22,142 bases of DNA from an uncultured Methylophilus sp. (GCA_936943315.1 CAKZJM010000339.1:1-22142), one strand, 5' to 3'. Numbered from the stretch's first letter, positions 1 through 7,750 are shown. Program-made: numbers and translations. Notes: a model not told the origin generated them from the letters alone.

Positions 1-139
1 CTGAACTTTCAATATCCAACGCAGCCAATGCGCCATGACTGGTATCTTTCAAATCAATCAGAGGAACGCCCGCCGCTAACACCAATCGCGCCTCTGCGAC
101 AGAATTGACACTGACCAATACTTGCATCGCCCGACTCAT
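1..139 (-). CDS. mfnB: (5-formylfuran-3-yl)methyl phosphate synthase, MfnB family, partial (3' end outside window)
   Basis: Only the first 46 codons are present. The N-terminus reads MSRAMQVLVSVNSVAEARLV, followed by LAAGVPLIDLKDTSHGALAAL. This matches the UPF0264/DUF556 (MfnB) pattern of a short LLVSV strand, a helix, and then G-x-x-x-IDxKDxxxGxLGA. MfnB makes the furan precursor of methanofuran from glyceraldehyde-3-phosphate; bacterial homologues occur in C1-metabolising bacteria that use the H4MPT/methanofuran formaldehyde pathway. The ATG at 139 overlaps the stop of the upstream DUF447 gene (ATGA), suggesting translational coupling. An inner ATG at 127 gives MQVLVSV, the usual length of family N-termini, and may be the true start. 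The family call rests on about 46 residues only, but the neighbouring H4MPT-type genes support it. Confidence 0.75.
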   Translation of the reverse strand, partial: MSRAMQVLVSVNSVAEARLVLAAGVPLIDLKDTSHGALAALDIESS

Positions 140-711
140 GCCTGCTGCAAACCGCTTTGTTGCGCAAGATGATTATTCACGCAATCAACCAGCCATTGCC
201 AGGCCTCAAGCTCGCGTGGCCCGGCAGTTTTATCAATGGCAATTTGCAGGTATTGCATTTCCTGCGTGATTTTTTCAACAGGTAACCGTTGCAAACGGCT
301 GACCAAGACTGCCAGTTCAATCACGGCGGCCTGCGCCCGGTTAAAGCCCATAAATGGCGCATGCGTTTCACTTTCGAGCACGTTGAGCCATAACTTAGGC
401 CGCACCTCATCTTCTTCCACTTGCGCCAGCGTCAGCACATGATGGGCCAGGCAGTCTTTTAGCCGGAGTGCTTTACCTTCTGCAACGACCTCTGTGGCAA
501 AAGTGGTTTTTTTGGCAATCGCCGCGGCAAACACGCGTACATCATCGGTCAGATTCAAAACGGCCATGCCCGTTTGCAAGATATTCTGCAAAGTGGTTGA
601 AGGCTTGAAAGGCATGATCAACACTTTGCCGTCATGCCATTGAATACCAAATGGTGCAATGTGCACCTCGCCCTCAGGCGAACAGGTGGTCACAATGGTT
701 TCATATATCAT
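136..711 (-). CDS. DUF447 family protein (H4MPT/methanofuran gene set)
   Basis: The protein has 191 residues from the ATG at 711. A TTG one codon upstream is possible, but GGAA sits about 9 bases before the ATG. The N-terminal half (IYETIVTTCSPEGEVHIAPFG, then VLIMPFKPSTTLQNI and VLNLTDD) is typical of DUF447, which has a flavin-reductase-like split barrel; the C-terminal half is helical. DUF447 genes occur in methanogens and in methylotrophs with the archaeal-type C1 transfer pathway, where their exact reaction was not assigned as far as I know. It lies 5 bases after the DHPS-like gene and overlaps mfnB by the ATGA motif, so it is almost certainly co-transcribed with both. A cofactor-biosynthesis role is inferred from context. 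Confidence 0.8.
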   Translation of the reverse strand: MIYETIVTTCSPEGEVHIAPFGIQWHDGKVLIMPFKPSTTLQNILQTGMAVLNLTDDVRVFAAAIAKKTTFATEVVAEGKALRLKDCLAHHVLTLAQVEEDEVRPKLWLNVLESETHAPFMGFNRAQAAVIELAVLVSRLQRLPVEKITQEMQYLQIAIDKTAGPRELEAWQWLVDCVNNHLAQQSGLQQA

Positions 712-716
712 CAAAA

Positions 717-2159
717 TTATTCCGTGTCTGGCGTTGAATTGCCGTCTTTTTGCTGACGCACATTTTCTTGACGTTCTTTAATAGAAGCTTCTCTGTGCGC
801 GACTTTCGCTTGCCTGTTTTGTTGTACTGAGGCTACGCCCCACTCCAGCAGTTCATCCTGCACATAACGCTTTTTCAGTTGCCAGGCGATTTGTGCACGG
901 GCCAACTCTACGCCCAGGTAGAACGCATGCGATGCATCATCCTGTACATTCAAACCGGGGTAAAAGCGGTAAGGGTCGGTGTCATGCTGTATCCCCTCGC
1001 GGTTATAAACGTGCACCCCCTCCTCACTCACCATAATGCGGAAGCTGGGATCTTTGATCTGGCTCGCCATCTCAGTGATTTCTTGCGCGCTGTAGGGGAA
1101 TGGTTTACGGTCGTGTAGCCCGAGCAAACCGTTGGAATATCCCCGTGGCAGGCGTTTGTCCTGCTGGGCACGGAACATCACGCGGCGGGCAACATCTGCT
1201 TCAGCGACGGCCTCGCAGGCATGCGGACTGACAGAAGTCGCCAGCACCGCATTAATATTGAGCTCACTGATCATGCCAAACAATAAGGCATTCATCCCCG
1301 TGGTATCTGCATCGGTTAACTCGGTAAGATTGCCCACACCCATCATGATGGCGATCTCTGGGTACTTTTTGCGCAGCTTTTGGTAACGCACTATAGAATT
1401 GGTGAATCCAAAATGGATGGGATCCAGAATCGGGTCTGCAATAAATGCGCGCCCACGTTGCAGGCAATGCTCTATCGCACGTTGCAAACTGGCCAAGCTG
1501 CCAGGTTTGGCCGGAATCAGGATAGGCGTAGAGGCCACTTCATCCGCGATCCACAGGCTGTTTTCATGCAAACTGAGCAAGAAGTCCGCACCGGCCTTGC
1601 CGGCCGCTAACAGGTCTTCTTCACGCATCGAATCTACGCTGACACGGAAACCTTCAGCCTTGAGCGCGCGCACGGTATCGGTCATGTGTGCAAAGGATTT
1701 TCCTGGCAAGCAGCCTAGGTCAATCACATCTGCGCCTTGCTGCTGGAAATGCCTGGCTTTGGCGATGATCTGCGCGATAGTGAGGTCTGGCGCATCGACA
1801 ATTTCAGCAAAAATAGTGACGCTATGCTGCGTCAGGTCTGGCGCCTTGCCCTGCTGTCCAAAATATTGCGGCAAATCTTTCAAATCCTTGGGTCCACGTT
1901 CCACAGGCACTCCCCATTGCGCCTCAAGCGGCGCTAGGTCACCCTGGCATAAGCCAGGCAAGATCACTTTATCTATATTGTCGACTTTAGGTAAGCGTCG
2001 TGCGATCAGGGGCGGCGTCATCAGGGCAGCCACCGACACACCGATTTGCTTCACTTCGTATTCAAAAGGAGAGTGCTTATGCGCTGCCTGGATAGACTGC
2101 AAGATTTGACGCAGACTGTGTTCTGCCAGTTTTCCGGTAAGAAACAGCAGTCGATTCAT
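717..2159 (-). CDS. dihydropteroate synthase-like protein (DUF6513 plus DHPS domain), H4MPT-associated
   Basis: The protein has 480 residues and starts at an ATG. Residues about 1-110 (MNRLLFLTGKLAEHSLRQIL...) form the N-terminal domain now called DUF6513. Residues about 115-330 form a pterin-binding TIM barrel with the landmarks QGADVIDLGCLPG (141-153), VSVDSM (173-178), SLHEN (196-200), ADPILDP (241-247) and MGVGNLTELTDADT (273-286). It is much longer than folate-type FolP (about 280 residues). This is the DHPS-related protein found with H4MPT genes in methylotrophs and methanogens. H4MPT arylamine formation is credited to RFAP synthase, so the precise step of this protein is uncertain. The C-terminal 40 residues are charged and probably flexible. 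The gene starts 4 bases after the flavoprotein stop, so the two are surely in one operon. Confidence 0.85.
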   Translation of the reverse strand: MNRLLFLTGKLAEHSLRQILQSIQAAHKHSPFEYEVKQIGVSVAALMTPPLIARRLPKVDNIDKVILPGLCQGDLAPLEAQWGVPVERGPKDLKDLPQYFGQQGKAPDLTQHSVTIFAEIVDAPDLTIAQIIAKARHFQQQGADVIDLGCLPGKSFAHMTDTVRALKAEGFRVSVDSMREEDLLAAGKAGADFLLSLHENSLWIADEVASTPILIPAKPGSLASLQRAIEHCLQRGRAFIADPILDPIHFGFTNSIVRYQKLRKKYPEIAIMMGVGNLTELTDADTTGMNALLFGMISELNINAVLATSVSPHACEAVAEADVARRVMFRAQQDKRLPRGYSNGLLGLHDRKPFPYSAQEITEMASQIKDPSFRIMVSEEGVHVYNREGIQHDTDPYRFYPGLNVQDDASHAFYLGVELARAQIAWQLKKRYVQDELLEWGVASVQQNRQAKVAHREASIKERQENVRQQKDGNSTPDTE

Positions 2160-2163
2160 GGAG

Positions 2164-2751
2164 TTACTCAGTCAGCTGATCTAGCACCTGTATGCCGTCA
2201 TGCAAGCTAAGATCATGTAATGCCGCCAACCGTTGCATGATGGTGTCTTGCAACGCAGCCATATCCTCGACCACACTGGTATCTGCAAACAGCTTCAGTT
2301 TAGCCACGTTATCGAGATCAATCTGGCGTGGGTATACTTTCACCACATTGTCCCGCGGCGCCTCAGACTCAAGTTCTGGCGCCGTATCACAGGCAAATAC
2401 AACGCTATGGACGCGCGTTTTACCCGCCTGTGCAAACAGGTTAGTCACCAGGCTATCTGAAAAGCCATACGTCATTTTGGCAATGGTATTGGAGGTGGCC
2501 GGCGAAATGACCAAGGTGTGGTAAACACCCTCATAAAAACGCTCTACGGGCACACTGCTGGCAGTTTTATCCTGGTAAACCTTGTGGCCGGTGGCTTCAA
2601 GCGCAGATTGAAAACCATATTGCTGGATAATCTCAGCCGCCGCACGGCTCAGGTAAATATCCACATCCTGCAAGGTTTGCAAAATGCTCAGTGACTCACG
2701 CAGGTAGTGGCCTGAACCGGTAATGGCCCAGGCTAGTCGTTGTGCACGCAT
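2164..2751 (-). CDS. dmrB: archaeoflavoprotein AfpA/DmrB-type flavoprotein (dihydromethanopterin reductase candidate)
   Basis: The protein has 195 residues. The N-terminus LAWAITGSGHYLRESL, an SRAA strand-helix unit, and LVISPATSNTIAKMTYGFSD (about residues 104-123) define the HFCD/flavoprotein fold of the AfpA/DmrB family, with the PATSNT segment contacting FMN. DmrB proteins reduce dihydromethanopterin to H4MPT, the last step of cofactor synthesis, and bacterial homologues occur in Burkholderia and Methylophilaceae. I chose the ATG at 2751 because AAGGTG lies 8 bases upstream; the in-frame GTG at 2760 sits on top of that ribosome-binding site. It follows purA by 12 bases and precedes the DHPS-like gene by 4. 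The family is clear; the dihydromethanopterin reductase role is inferred from homology and context. Confidence 0.75.
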   Translation of the reverse strand: MRAQRLAWAITGSGHYLRESLSILQTLQDVDIYLSRAAAEIIQQYGFQSALEATGHKVYQDKTASSVPVERFYEGVYHTLVISPATSNTIAKMTYGFSDSLVTNLFAQAGKTRVHSVVFACDTAPELESEAPRDNVVKVYPRQIDLDNVAKLKLFADTSVVEDMAALQDTIMQRLAALHDLSLHDGIQVLDQLTE

Positions 2752-2763
2752 TTCAAGCACACC

Positions 2764-4098
2764 TTAGGCAAATGGATGTTGCAGGACAATCGTTTCGTCA
2801 CGCTCAGGGCCCGTAGACACAATGGCGATCGGCACGCCACAGACGGCTTCCAGGCGTTTGAGGTAATGCTGCGCATTCTTGGGCAAGGCATCCCAGGTTT
2901 TCACGCCAAAAGTGGTTTCACTCCAGCCTGGCACCGTTTCATAGATAGGCTCACAACGGGCCACGTCATCCGCGCCGACAGGCAGCATATCGACCACTTT
3001 GCCATCCAGCTTATAACCGGTGCAAATATCCAGCGACTCAATGCCATCCAGCACGTCCAGTTTGGTAATACACAAACCGGTCAAACCATTGATGCGGGCC
3101 GAGCGACGTAAAGCCGCAGCGTCAAACCAGCCACAACGGCGCTTGCGCTTGGTCACGGTGCCGATTTCCTGGCCTTTGTTAGACATCTGGTAACCCGGCG
3201 CACCTTCAGTTTCAATATCCAGTTCGCTCGGGAACGGGCCGCCACCAACGCGCGTGGTGTAGGCTTTGGTGATGCCCAATACATAATGCAACATATTGGC
3301 GCCTACGCCTGTGCCTGCCGAAGCCTGACCAGCGATACAGTTACTGGAAGTGACATAAGGATACGTACCGTGGTCTACATCCAGCAAGGTGCCTTGCGCC
3401 CCTTCAAACAACAGGTGTTCGCCGCGAGCATTGGCTTCATACAAAGCGGCTGAAATATCAGCCACCATGGGCTTCAAAGCAGACGCGTGCTGCATGCTGG
3501 CATCATATTGCTGCTGAAAATCAACCGCGGTTGCACCCAGGTAATTAGTCAACACAAAGTTATGGTAATCCATCACTTCGCGCAGCTTTTCTGCGAAGCG
3601 TTCTGGATAAAACAAGTCATACACGCGCAAGGCACGGCGAGCGACCTTATCTTCGTAAGCCGGGCCAATGCCCTTGCCAGTGGTGCCGATCTTCTTCTCG
3701 GCACTACGCTTGGCTTCACGCGCTAGGTCGACAGCCACGTGATGTGACAGGATTAATGGGCAACCAGGGCTGATTTTGAGACGGTTTTTAACATCGAGCC
3801 CGCCTTGTTCAAGCGTGGAGATTTCATGCAGCAGATGGGTAGTATCCAGCACCACACCGTTACCGATATAGCAATTCACCCCTTCGCGCACAATGCCTGA
3901 AGGCACCAGGTTAAGCTTGTATACTTTTTGTTCTGCACCTTGCCCGACAACAAGCGTATGGCCCGCATTGTGGCCACCCTGGAAGCGAACCACGCCCTGC
4001 GCGTGGTCAGTCAGCCAGTCTACAATTTTACCTTTACCTTCGTCGCCCCATTGGGTGCCAATCACAACGACGTTTTTTGCTTGCTTAGAGTGTGTCAT
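2764..4098 (-). CDS. purA: adenylosuccinate synthetase
   Basis: PurA joins IMP and aspartate using GTP, the first committed step to AMP, in the cytoplasm. The 444-residue protein has the P-loop signature GTQWGDEGKGKIVD near residues 14-27, GGHNAGHT near 41-48 (including the catalytic His), TTGKGIGPAYEDK in the middle, and the C-terminal STGPERDETI that binds the GTP base. Length and motifs are those of an intact bacterial enzyme. I use the ATG at 4098; a TTG two codons upstream at 4104 is possible, and neither has a strong ribosome-binding site. hisZ lies 42 bases upstream and the H4MPT-type flavoprotein 12 bases downstream. The hisZ-purA order is common in betaproteobacteria; the tight join to H4MPT genes is less usual. 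Confidence 0.97.
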   Translation of the reverse strand: MTHSKQAKNVVVIGTQWGDEGKGKIVDWLTDHAQGVVRFQGGHNAGHTLVVGQGAEQKVYKLNLVPSGIVREGVNCYIGNGVVLDTTHLLHEISTLEQGGLDVKNRLKISPGCPLILSHHVAVDLAREAKRSAEKKIGTTGKGIGPAYEDKVARRALRVYDLFYPERFAEKLREVMDYHNFVLTNYLGATAVDFQQQYDASMQHASALKPMVADISAALYEANARGEHLLFEGAQGTLLDVDHGTYPYVTSSNCIAGQASAGTGVGANMLHYVLGITKAYTTRVGGGPFPSELDIETEGAPGYQMSNKGQEIGTVTKRKRRCGWFDAAALRRSARINGLTGLCITKLDVLDGIESLDICTGYKLDGKVVDMLPVGADDVARCEPIYETVPGWSETTFGVKTWDALPKNAQHYLKRLEAVCGVPIAIVSTGPERDETIVLQHPFA

Positions 4099-4121
4099 GT
4101 TCAATCAATATCTTGTAAAAA

Positions 4122-4153
4122 CAAAAAAGGGTGCGCTGTTTTAAACAGCCACC
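4122..4153 (-). terminator. terminator-like hairpin overlapping the end of hisZ
   Basis: On the minus strand the sequence is GGTGGCTGT, loop TTAAA, ACAGC, a bulged G, CACC, then C and six T. This is a nine-pair stem with one bulge followed by a U-tract, the layout of an intrinsic terminator or attenuator. The stop codon of hisZ falls in the loop. It would reduce read-through from hisZ into purA unless ribosomes reaching the stop codon disrupt it. Structure is seen; function is inferred. Confidence 0.5.
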
Positions 4154-5289
4154 ACTTGCCAGCGCCCATCTACCTTCTGCAAGGTACGGTCACAAGCCAA
4201 TTCAGTATAATCCACAGGCACGTCGGGCAATGCTTCTACCACCACTTGGCCTTGCGCCCGCAAAGTCTCAATCAAAGACCACAGTTCCGCATCTGCCGCC
4301 ACTGGCGCCAGAATGCCTTTATTCAATGTCGCCGGACCCAACGCCTGCAAGGCGCCACGCAAATCCAGGCTAAAGCCCGTGGCTGGGCGCGCACGGCCAA
4401 AGGCTGCGCCCACTTCGTCATAGCGGCCACCTAAAGCGATAGGCCCAGCATACCCTTTGGCGTAGGCTGCAAACACAATGCCACTGTGATAGTGGTACCC
4501 ACGTAATTCGCTCAGGTCGAATGTCACAGTCACGTCTGCGCTGCTTAATGCTTTTGATACCGACTCAAGCTCAATCAAAGCTTGCTCAATGTCTTCAGAC
4601 TCGGGCAAAACATCACGCGCCTGATCAAGCACCTCTATGCCACCGTTCAGCTGGGTCATAAATGCCTGGCGCGACTTGCCTGGCAGATTAGCGACCAACT
4701 CTTCAACCAGCGTAATATCCTTCGCTTGCAACGCCGCTTGCAGTGCCTGCTCCTGCTGCACGCCTAATTGCGCCATATGTGATAGTTCGGCAAAAATAGC
4801 GGCATGGCTCAGGTCAACAAACAGCGTCTGCATGCCCAGCAACTGCAATGCTTTAACCATGAGGCGCTGCACTTCAATATCGCTTTCGAGACCTGCGTGC
4901 CCATATAATTCGGCACCCAGTTGCAAAGGCTCGCGTGTGCGGGCCAGGCCATCGGGCTTGGTGCGCAGCACGGTGCCGGCATAACACAAGCGCGACACAC
5001 CTTGATGATTCAGCATATGCGCATCAATACGTGCAGCCTGTGGCGTGGTATCGGCGCGCAAGCCCATCAAACGGCCAGTCAGTTGGTCCACCACTTTAAA
5101 TGTCGCAATATCGAGGTCGTGACCCGTCCCTGTGAGCAAGGACTCTACATATTCCATCATGGGAGGAACGACATATTGATAGCCATGAACGCGGAACAAG
5201 TCCAGCAATTGTCGGCGATAAGACTCAAGACGTGCCGCTTCAGCGGGCAATACATCTTCAATATATTCTGGAAGTAACCAAGTATGCAT
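4141..5289 (-). CDS. hisZ: ATP phosphoribosyltransferase regulatory subunit HisZ
   Basis: HisZ is a catalytically inactive paralogue of the histidyl-tRNA synthetase core. It assembles with the short form of HisG to make the first enzyme of histidine synthesis. The 382-residue protein begins MHTWLLPEYIEDVLPAEAAR, the standard HisZ N-terminus, and carries the HisRS-like segments LMGLRADTTPQAARI (about 78-92), CYAGTVLRT (about 103-111) and YHYHSGIVFAAYAKGY with GGRYD. It lacks the C-terminal anticodon-binding domain of HisS, as expected. A GTG nine codons upstream is open, but the family alignment supports the ATG at 5289. A TATAAT box ends six bases before this ATG, so the mRNA may be leaderless. 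hisG is not in the window. Confidence 0.95.
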   Translation of the reverse strand: MHTWLLPEYIEDVLPAEAARLESYRRQLLDLFRVHGYQYVVPPMMEYVESLLTGTGHDLDIATFKVVDQLTGRLMGLRADTTPQAARIDAHMLNHQGVSRLCYAGTVLRTKPDGLARTREPLQLGAELYGHAGLESDIEVQRLMVKALQLLGMQTLFVDLSHAAIFAELSHMAQLGVQQEQALQAALQAKDITLVEELVANLPGKSRQAFMTQLNGGIEVLDQARDVLPESEDIEQALIELESVSKALSSADVTVTFDLSELRGYHYHSGIVFAAYAKGYAGPIALGGRYDEVGAAFGRARPATGFSLDLRGALQALGPATLNKGILAPVAADAELWSLIETLRAQGQVVVEALPDVPVDYTELACDRTLQKVDGRWQVVAV

Positions 5290-5295
5290 CCCGCC

Positions 5296-5301
5296 ATTAT
5301 A
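5296..5301 (-). promoter_or_regulatory. TATAAT -10 box of hisZ (predicted leaderless start)
   Basis: The minus strand reads GCGGG-TATAAT-GGCGGG-ATG. The hexamer is a perfect sigma-70 -10 element. With the usual 6-base discriminator, transcription would begin on the A of the hisZ ATG. No good -35 hexamer is found at 16-18 bases spacing. The GGCGGG before the ATG could instead be a poor ribosome-binding site if transcription starts further upstream. The location, downstream of a strong terminator closing the hfq-hfl operon, fits a promoter. Confidence 0.5.
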
Positions 5302-5367
5302 CCCGCAAACCCCCACCTAAGGCACGGGTTTAGCAATTGTGATGCGTGGATGGCATGGCCCTGAAAA

Positions 5368-5400
5368 TAAAAAAGCACACCCAAAGGTGTGCCTTTTTTA
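5368..5400. terminator. bidirectional intrinsic terminator closing the hfq-hfl operon
   Basis: A perfect 7-pair stem GCACACC / GGTGTGC (5375-5381 and 5386-5392) with a CAAA loop is flanked by A-runs on the left and T-runs on the right, so it has a U-tract in both directions. It lies 15 bases after the stop of the DUF2065 gene and upstream of hisZ, separating the two transcription units. Confidence 0.85.
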
Positions 5401-5414
5401 AGCCTGTGTTGCAC

Positions 5415-5594
5415 TCAGCGGTTCAGCCACATCAGCAGCAACCCAATCAATGCAGAAGCAAAGCCGATAAACCGGATTTGACCATCCCGGAGCTGCAACA
5501 ACTTTTCAAAGGTCTGGCGCCAGGCCTGGGTGAAGAACAAAGGCATTAGCCCTTCGACTAGCAACACCCCGCCTATGACCCACCACCAGTTCAT
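5415..5594 (-). CDS. DUF2065 family small inner-membrane protein
   Basis: A 59-residue gene. The product starts MNWWWVIGGVLLVEGLMPLF and continues with FTQAWRQTFEKLLQLRDGQI and RFIGFASALIGLLLMWLNR. It has two hydrophobic helices (about 4-21 and 41-57) around a short amphipathic stretch, matching the DUF2065 family (YjeT-like). Genes of this family sit directly downstream of hflC in many proteobacteria, exactly as here (24 bases after hflC), and are followed by a terminator. Its function is unknown; the constant linkage suggests a link to the HflKC/FtsH membrane complex, but that is inference. Confidence 0.9.
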   Translation of the reverse strand: MNWWWVIGGVLLVEGLMPLFFTQAWRQTFEKLLQLRDGQIRFIGFASALIGLLLMWLNR

Positions 5595-5618
5595 ACAGGC
5601 ACCCGTTAAAACGGAAAA

Positions 5619-6488
5619 TTACTTCTTGCCGCTGCTACGCATGTATTTGAAAAAGTCAGAGCTTTGGTCTATCACCATCACGTCAGACTTGCTCTTGAAG
5701 CTGTTTTTATAGGCTTCCTGGCTGCGGTAAAAGGCATAAAACTCAGGGTTTTTACCAAACGCCTGCGCATAGACTTCAGATGCCTTGGCATCGCCCTCAC
5801 CTTTGACTTTCTGCGCATCGCGGTAAGCTTCAGCAATAATCACTTCACGCTGCCGGTCTGCATCCGCACGGATTTTCTCGGCTGCGGCTGCACCCTGGGA
5901 ACGCAACTCGTTGGCAACAGACTTACGCTCAGCTTCCATACGCTGGTAAACAGACTCGCTTACCTCTTTAGGCAAGTCGACACGGCGCAAGCGGACATCC
6001 AGAATCTGGATACCCATCTGGCGGCTTTCCTTATCGGCACGCTGGCGCAAGATTTCCATGATTTCTGAACGCTCACCAGACACCACGTCATGGATGGTGC
6101 GCTTACCAAATTCGGCGCGCAAACCATCGTTCACCATTTGTGACAAACGGCGCTCTGCCTGCACTTCATCGCCACGCACAGACACATAGTATTTGGAGGG
6201 GTCAATAATGCGCCATTTCACAAACGAATCGACCAGCACGTTTTTCTTCTCACTGGTGATAAAACGGTCAGGCTCTTCCCAGTTGAGGGTGAGGATACGT
6301 TTGTCGTAATAGCGGATATTCTCAACCATAGGCATCTTGAAATAGAGGCCAGGCTCACTTTTGACTGACACGATTTCACCCAGGCGGAACACCAGTGCGT
6401 ATTCACGCTGATCCACCGTATAGGCTGAAGAGGTAATGATCACTAGTAGAACAAAGACCCCGATTAACAGACTTCCAATATTTCTCAT
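5619..6488 (-). CDS. hflC: FtsH protease modulator HflC
   Basis: HflC is an inner-membrane SPFH/band 7 protein which, with HflK, forms a large periplasmic cage around the AAA protease FtsH and limits its access to membrane substrates. The 289-residue product has one N-terminal signal-anchor helix (about 5-22, IGSLLIGVFVLLVIITSSAY). The SPFH domain follows (REYALVFRLGEIV, PGLYFKMPMVENIRYYDKRIL, KWRIIDPSKYY), then a long coiled region rich in Ala, Glu and Arg (about 165-235). The C-terminal FYAFYRSQEAYKNSF and SDFFKYMRS are typical of HflC. AAGGA lies nine bases before the ATG. It is co-transcribed with hflK upstream and the DUF2065 gene downstream. Confidence 0.96.
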   Translation of the reverse strand: MRNIGSLLIGVFVLLVIITSSAYTVDQREYALVFRLGEIVSVKSEPGLYFKMPMVENIRYYDKRILTLNWEEPDRFITSEKKNVLVDSFVKWRIIDPSKYYVSVRGDEVQAERRLSQMVNDGLRAEFGKRTIHDVVSGERSEIMEILRQRADKESRQMGIQILDVRLRRVDLPKEVSESVYQRMEAERKSVANELRSQGAAAAEKIRADADRQREVIIAEAYRDAQKVKGEGDAKASEVYAQAFGKNPEFYAFYRSQEAYKNSFKSKSDVMVIDQSSDFFKYMRSSGKK

Positions 6489-6533
6489 AATGTATTTTCC
6501 TTCAGAGCAGGCTAGCGGTATTCGCGGTCACGG

Positions 6534-7694
6534 TTACGCATGGCATCGCGCGAACGATCCATCACACTTGAATCCGCTTGCGGCTCTTGCACCGGTTTGT
6601 CTTGGGGCAGCTGCAGCAGCATTGCCACCCGCGCCACTCATGGTCATCAGTTTATCCAGTGGCAGGTACAACAGGCTGTTGCCTCCCTTCTGGTCTACGA
6701 GGACTTTGCTGGTATTGGCTAACACATGCTCCTGCGCATCGATGTAGATACGTTGGCGCGTCACTTCAGGCGCTTTATTGTATTGCGCTAAAATCTGCTC
6801 GAAACGGTCTGCATTACCCTTGGCTTCATTTTCAACACGCAATTTGTAACCCGCGGCTTCTTCGGCCAAACGGGCAGCTGTACCGCGCGCCTTAGGAATC
6901 ACATCATTGGCGTAAGCCTGACCTTCGTTTTTCTGGCGCTCCAGATCCTGCTTGGCTTTCACCGCATCGTCAAAGGCCGATTGCACTTGCTCAGGCGGCT
7001 GCGCATTTTGCATGGTGACGTTGACAATATTGATGCCGGACTTGTATCTGTCCATCATTTCCTGCATGAGTTTTTTGGCTTTGGCAGCGATATCATCGCG
7101 GCCCTCATACAACACAAAGTCCATTTTGCTTTTGCCAACCACTTCACGGATGGCGGTTTCAGCCACACCGCGTACGCTTTCTTCGGTAGAACGGTTGCTA
7201 AACTGGTAGTCTTCAACCGACTTCAGGTTATATTGCACGGCGACTTGCAGATCGATGATGTTTTCATCATCGGTGAGCATCAGTGATTCCCTCAGCTCTT
7301 TACTGCGGCCAGACTCGCTGTCAAAAGAACGGTAACCCATTTCGATGGTACGCACCTGTTCCAGGTTAACGTTTTCTACCGTTTCAATCGGAAAAGGCAA
7401 ATGCCAGCGCGGGCCAGGCATGGTGGTTTCCACGTGTTTGCCAAAGCGCAGCACCACACCACGCGAACCCTGGTCGACGATATAAAACCCGGATCCCAGC
7501 CAGATCAAAGCAACCAGGCCAAGAATAGGCGCAACAGGCAAAGGTTGAGGCGCAGGTGAAGTGCCTCTGGGGCCGCCCTGCCCGCCTTTACCACCAAACA
7601 ACCGGTTCAGCTTTTGATTCAAATCCTTGAATACCTCATCCAGATCGGGAGGGCCTTCGTTGTTCTTATTCCAAAAGCCTGGGAATTTTCTCAT
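6534..7694 (-). CDS. hflK: FtsH protease modulator HflK, C-terminal tail frameshifted as read
   Basis: HflK partners HflC in the FtsH-regulating SPFH complex. The Gly-rich cytoplasmic N-terminus (MRKFPGFWNKNNEGPPDLDEVF, about 1-50) and one membrane helix (about 53-72) lead into a complete SPFH domain and a helical region ending LLYLPLDKLM, all intact. After Pro364 the reading frame runs through 22 atypical residues to a stop at 6534. Adding one base at the C4 run (plus-strand GGGG, 6604-6607) instead gives about 30 residues ending DRSRDAMRNRDREYR and a stop at 6512. That tail resembles the conserved HflK end (E. coli has MDQRRANAQRND). So either a one-base sequencing error or a very recent deletion is likely. 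GGAG sits 8 bases before the ATG. Confidence 0.93.
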   Translation of the reverse strand: MRKFPGFWNKNNEGPPDLDEVFKDLNQKLNRLFGGKGGQGGPRGTSPAPQPLPVAPILGLVALIWLGSGFYIVDQGSRGVVLRFGKHVETTMPGPRWHLPFPIETVENVNLEQVRTIEMGYRSFDSESGRSKELRESLMLTDDENIIDLQVAVQYNLKSVEDYQFSNRSTEESVRGVAETAIREVVGKSKMDFVLYEGRDDIAAKAKKLMQEMMDRYKSGINIVNVTMQNAQPPEQVQSAFDDAVKAKQDLERQKNEGQAYANDVIPKARGTAARLAEEAAGYKLRVENEAKGNADRFEQILAQYNKAPEVTRQRIYIDAQEHVLANTSKVLVDQKGGNSLLYLPLDKLMTMSGAGGNAAAAAPRQTGARAASGFKCDGSFARCHA

Positions 7695-7750
7695 GCTAGT
7701 ACTCCGTATTTTTTGATTTGTTAGGCAAACACTTAGCTATCCAGCCTGCC

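Noticed and set aside
1399..2109. 236-residue plus-strand open frame
   Set aside because: It is antisense to the DHPS-like gene, whose motifs are intact; its product is rich in Ser, Cys and Arg and of low quality.
7700..7712. 13-base TACTCCGTATTTT, repeated exactly at 21301-21313
   Set aside because: A few shared 13-mers are expected by chance in 22 kb; one copy contains the hflK ribosome-binding site and no shared function is apparent.
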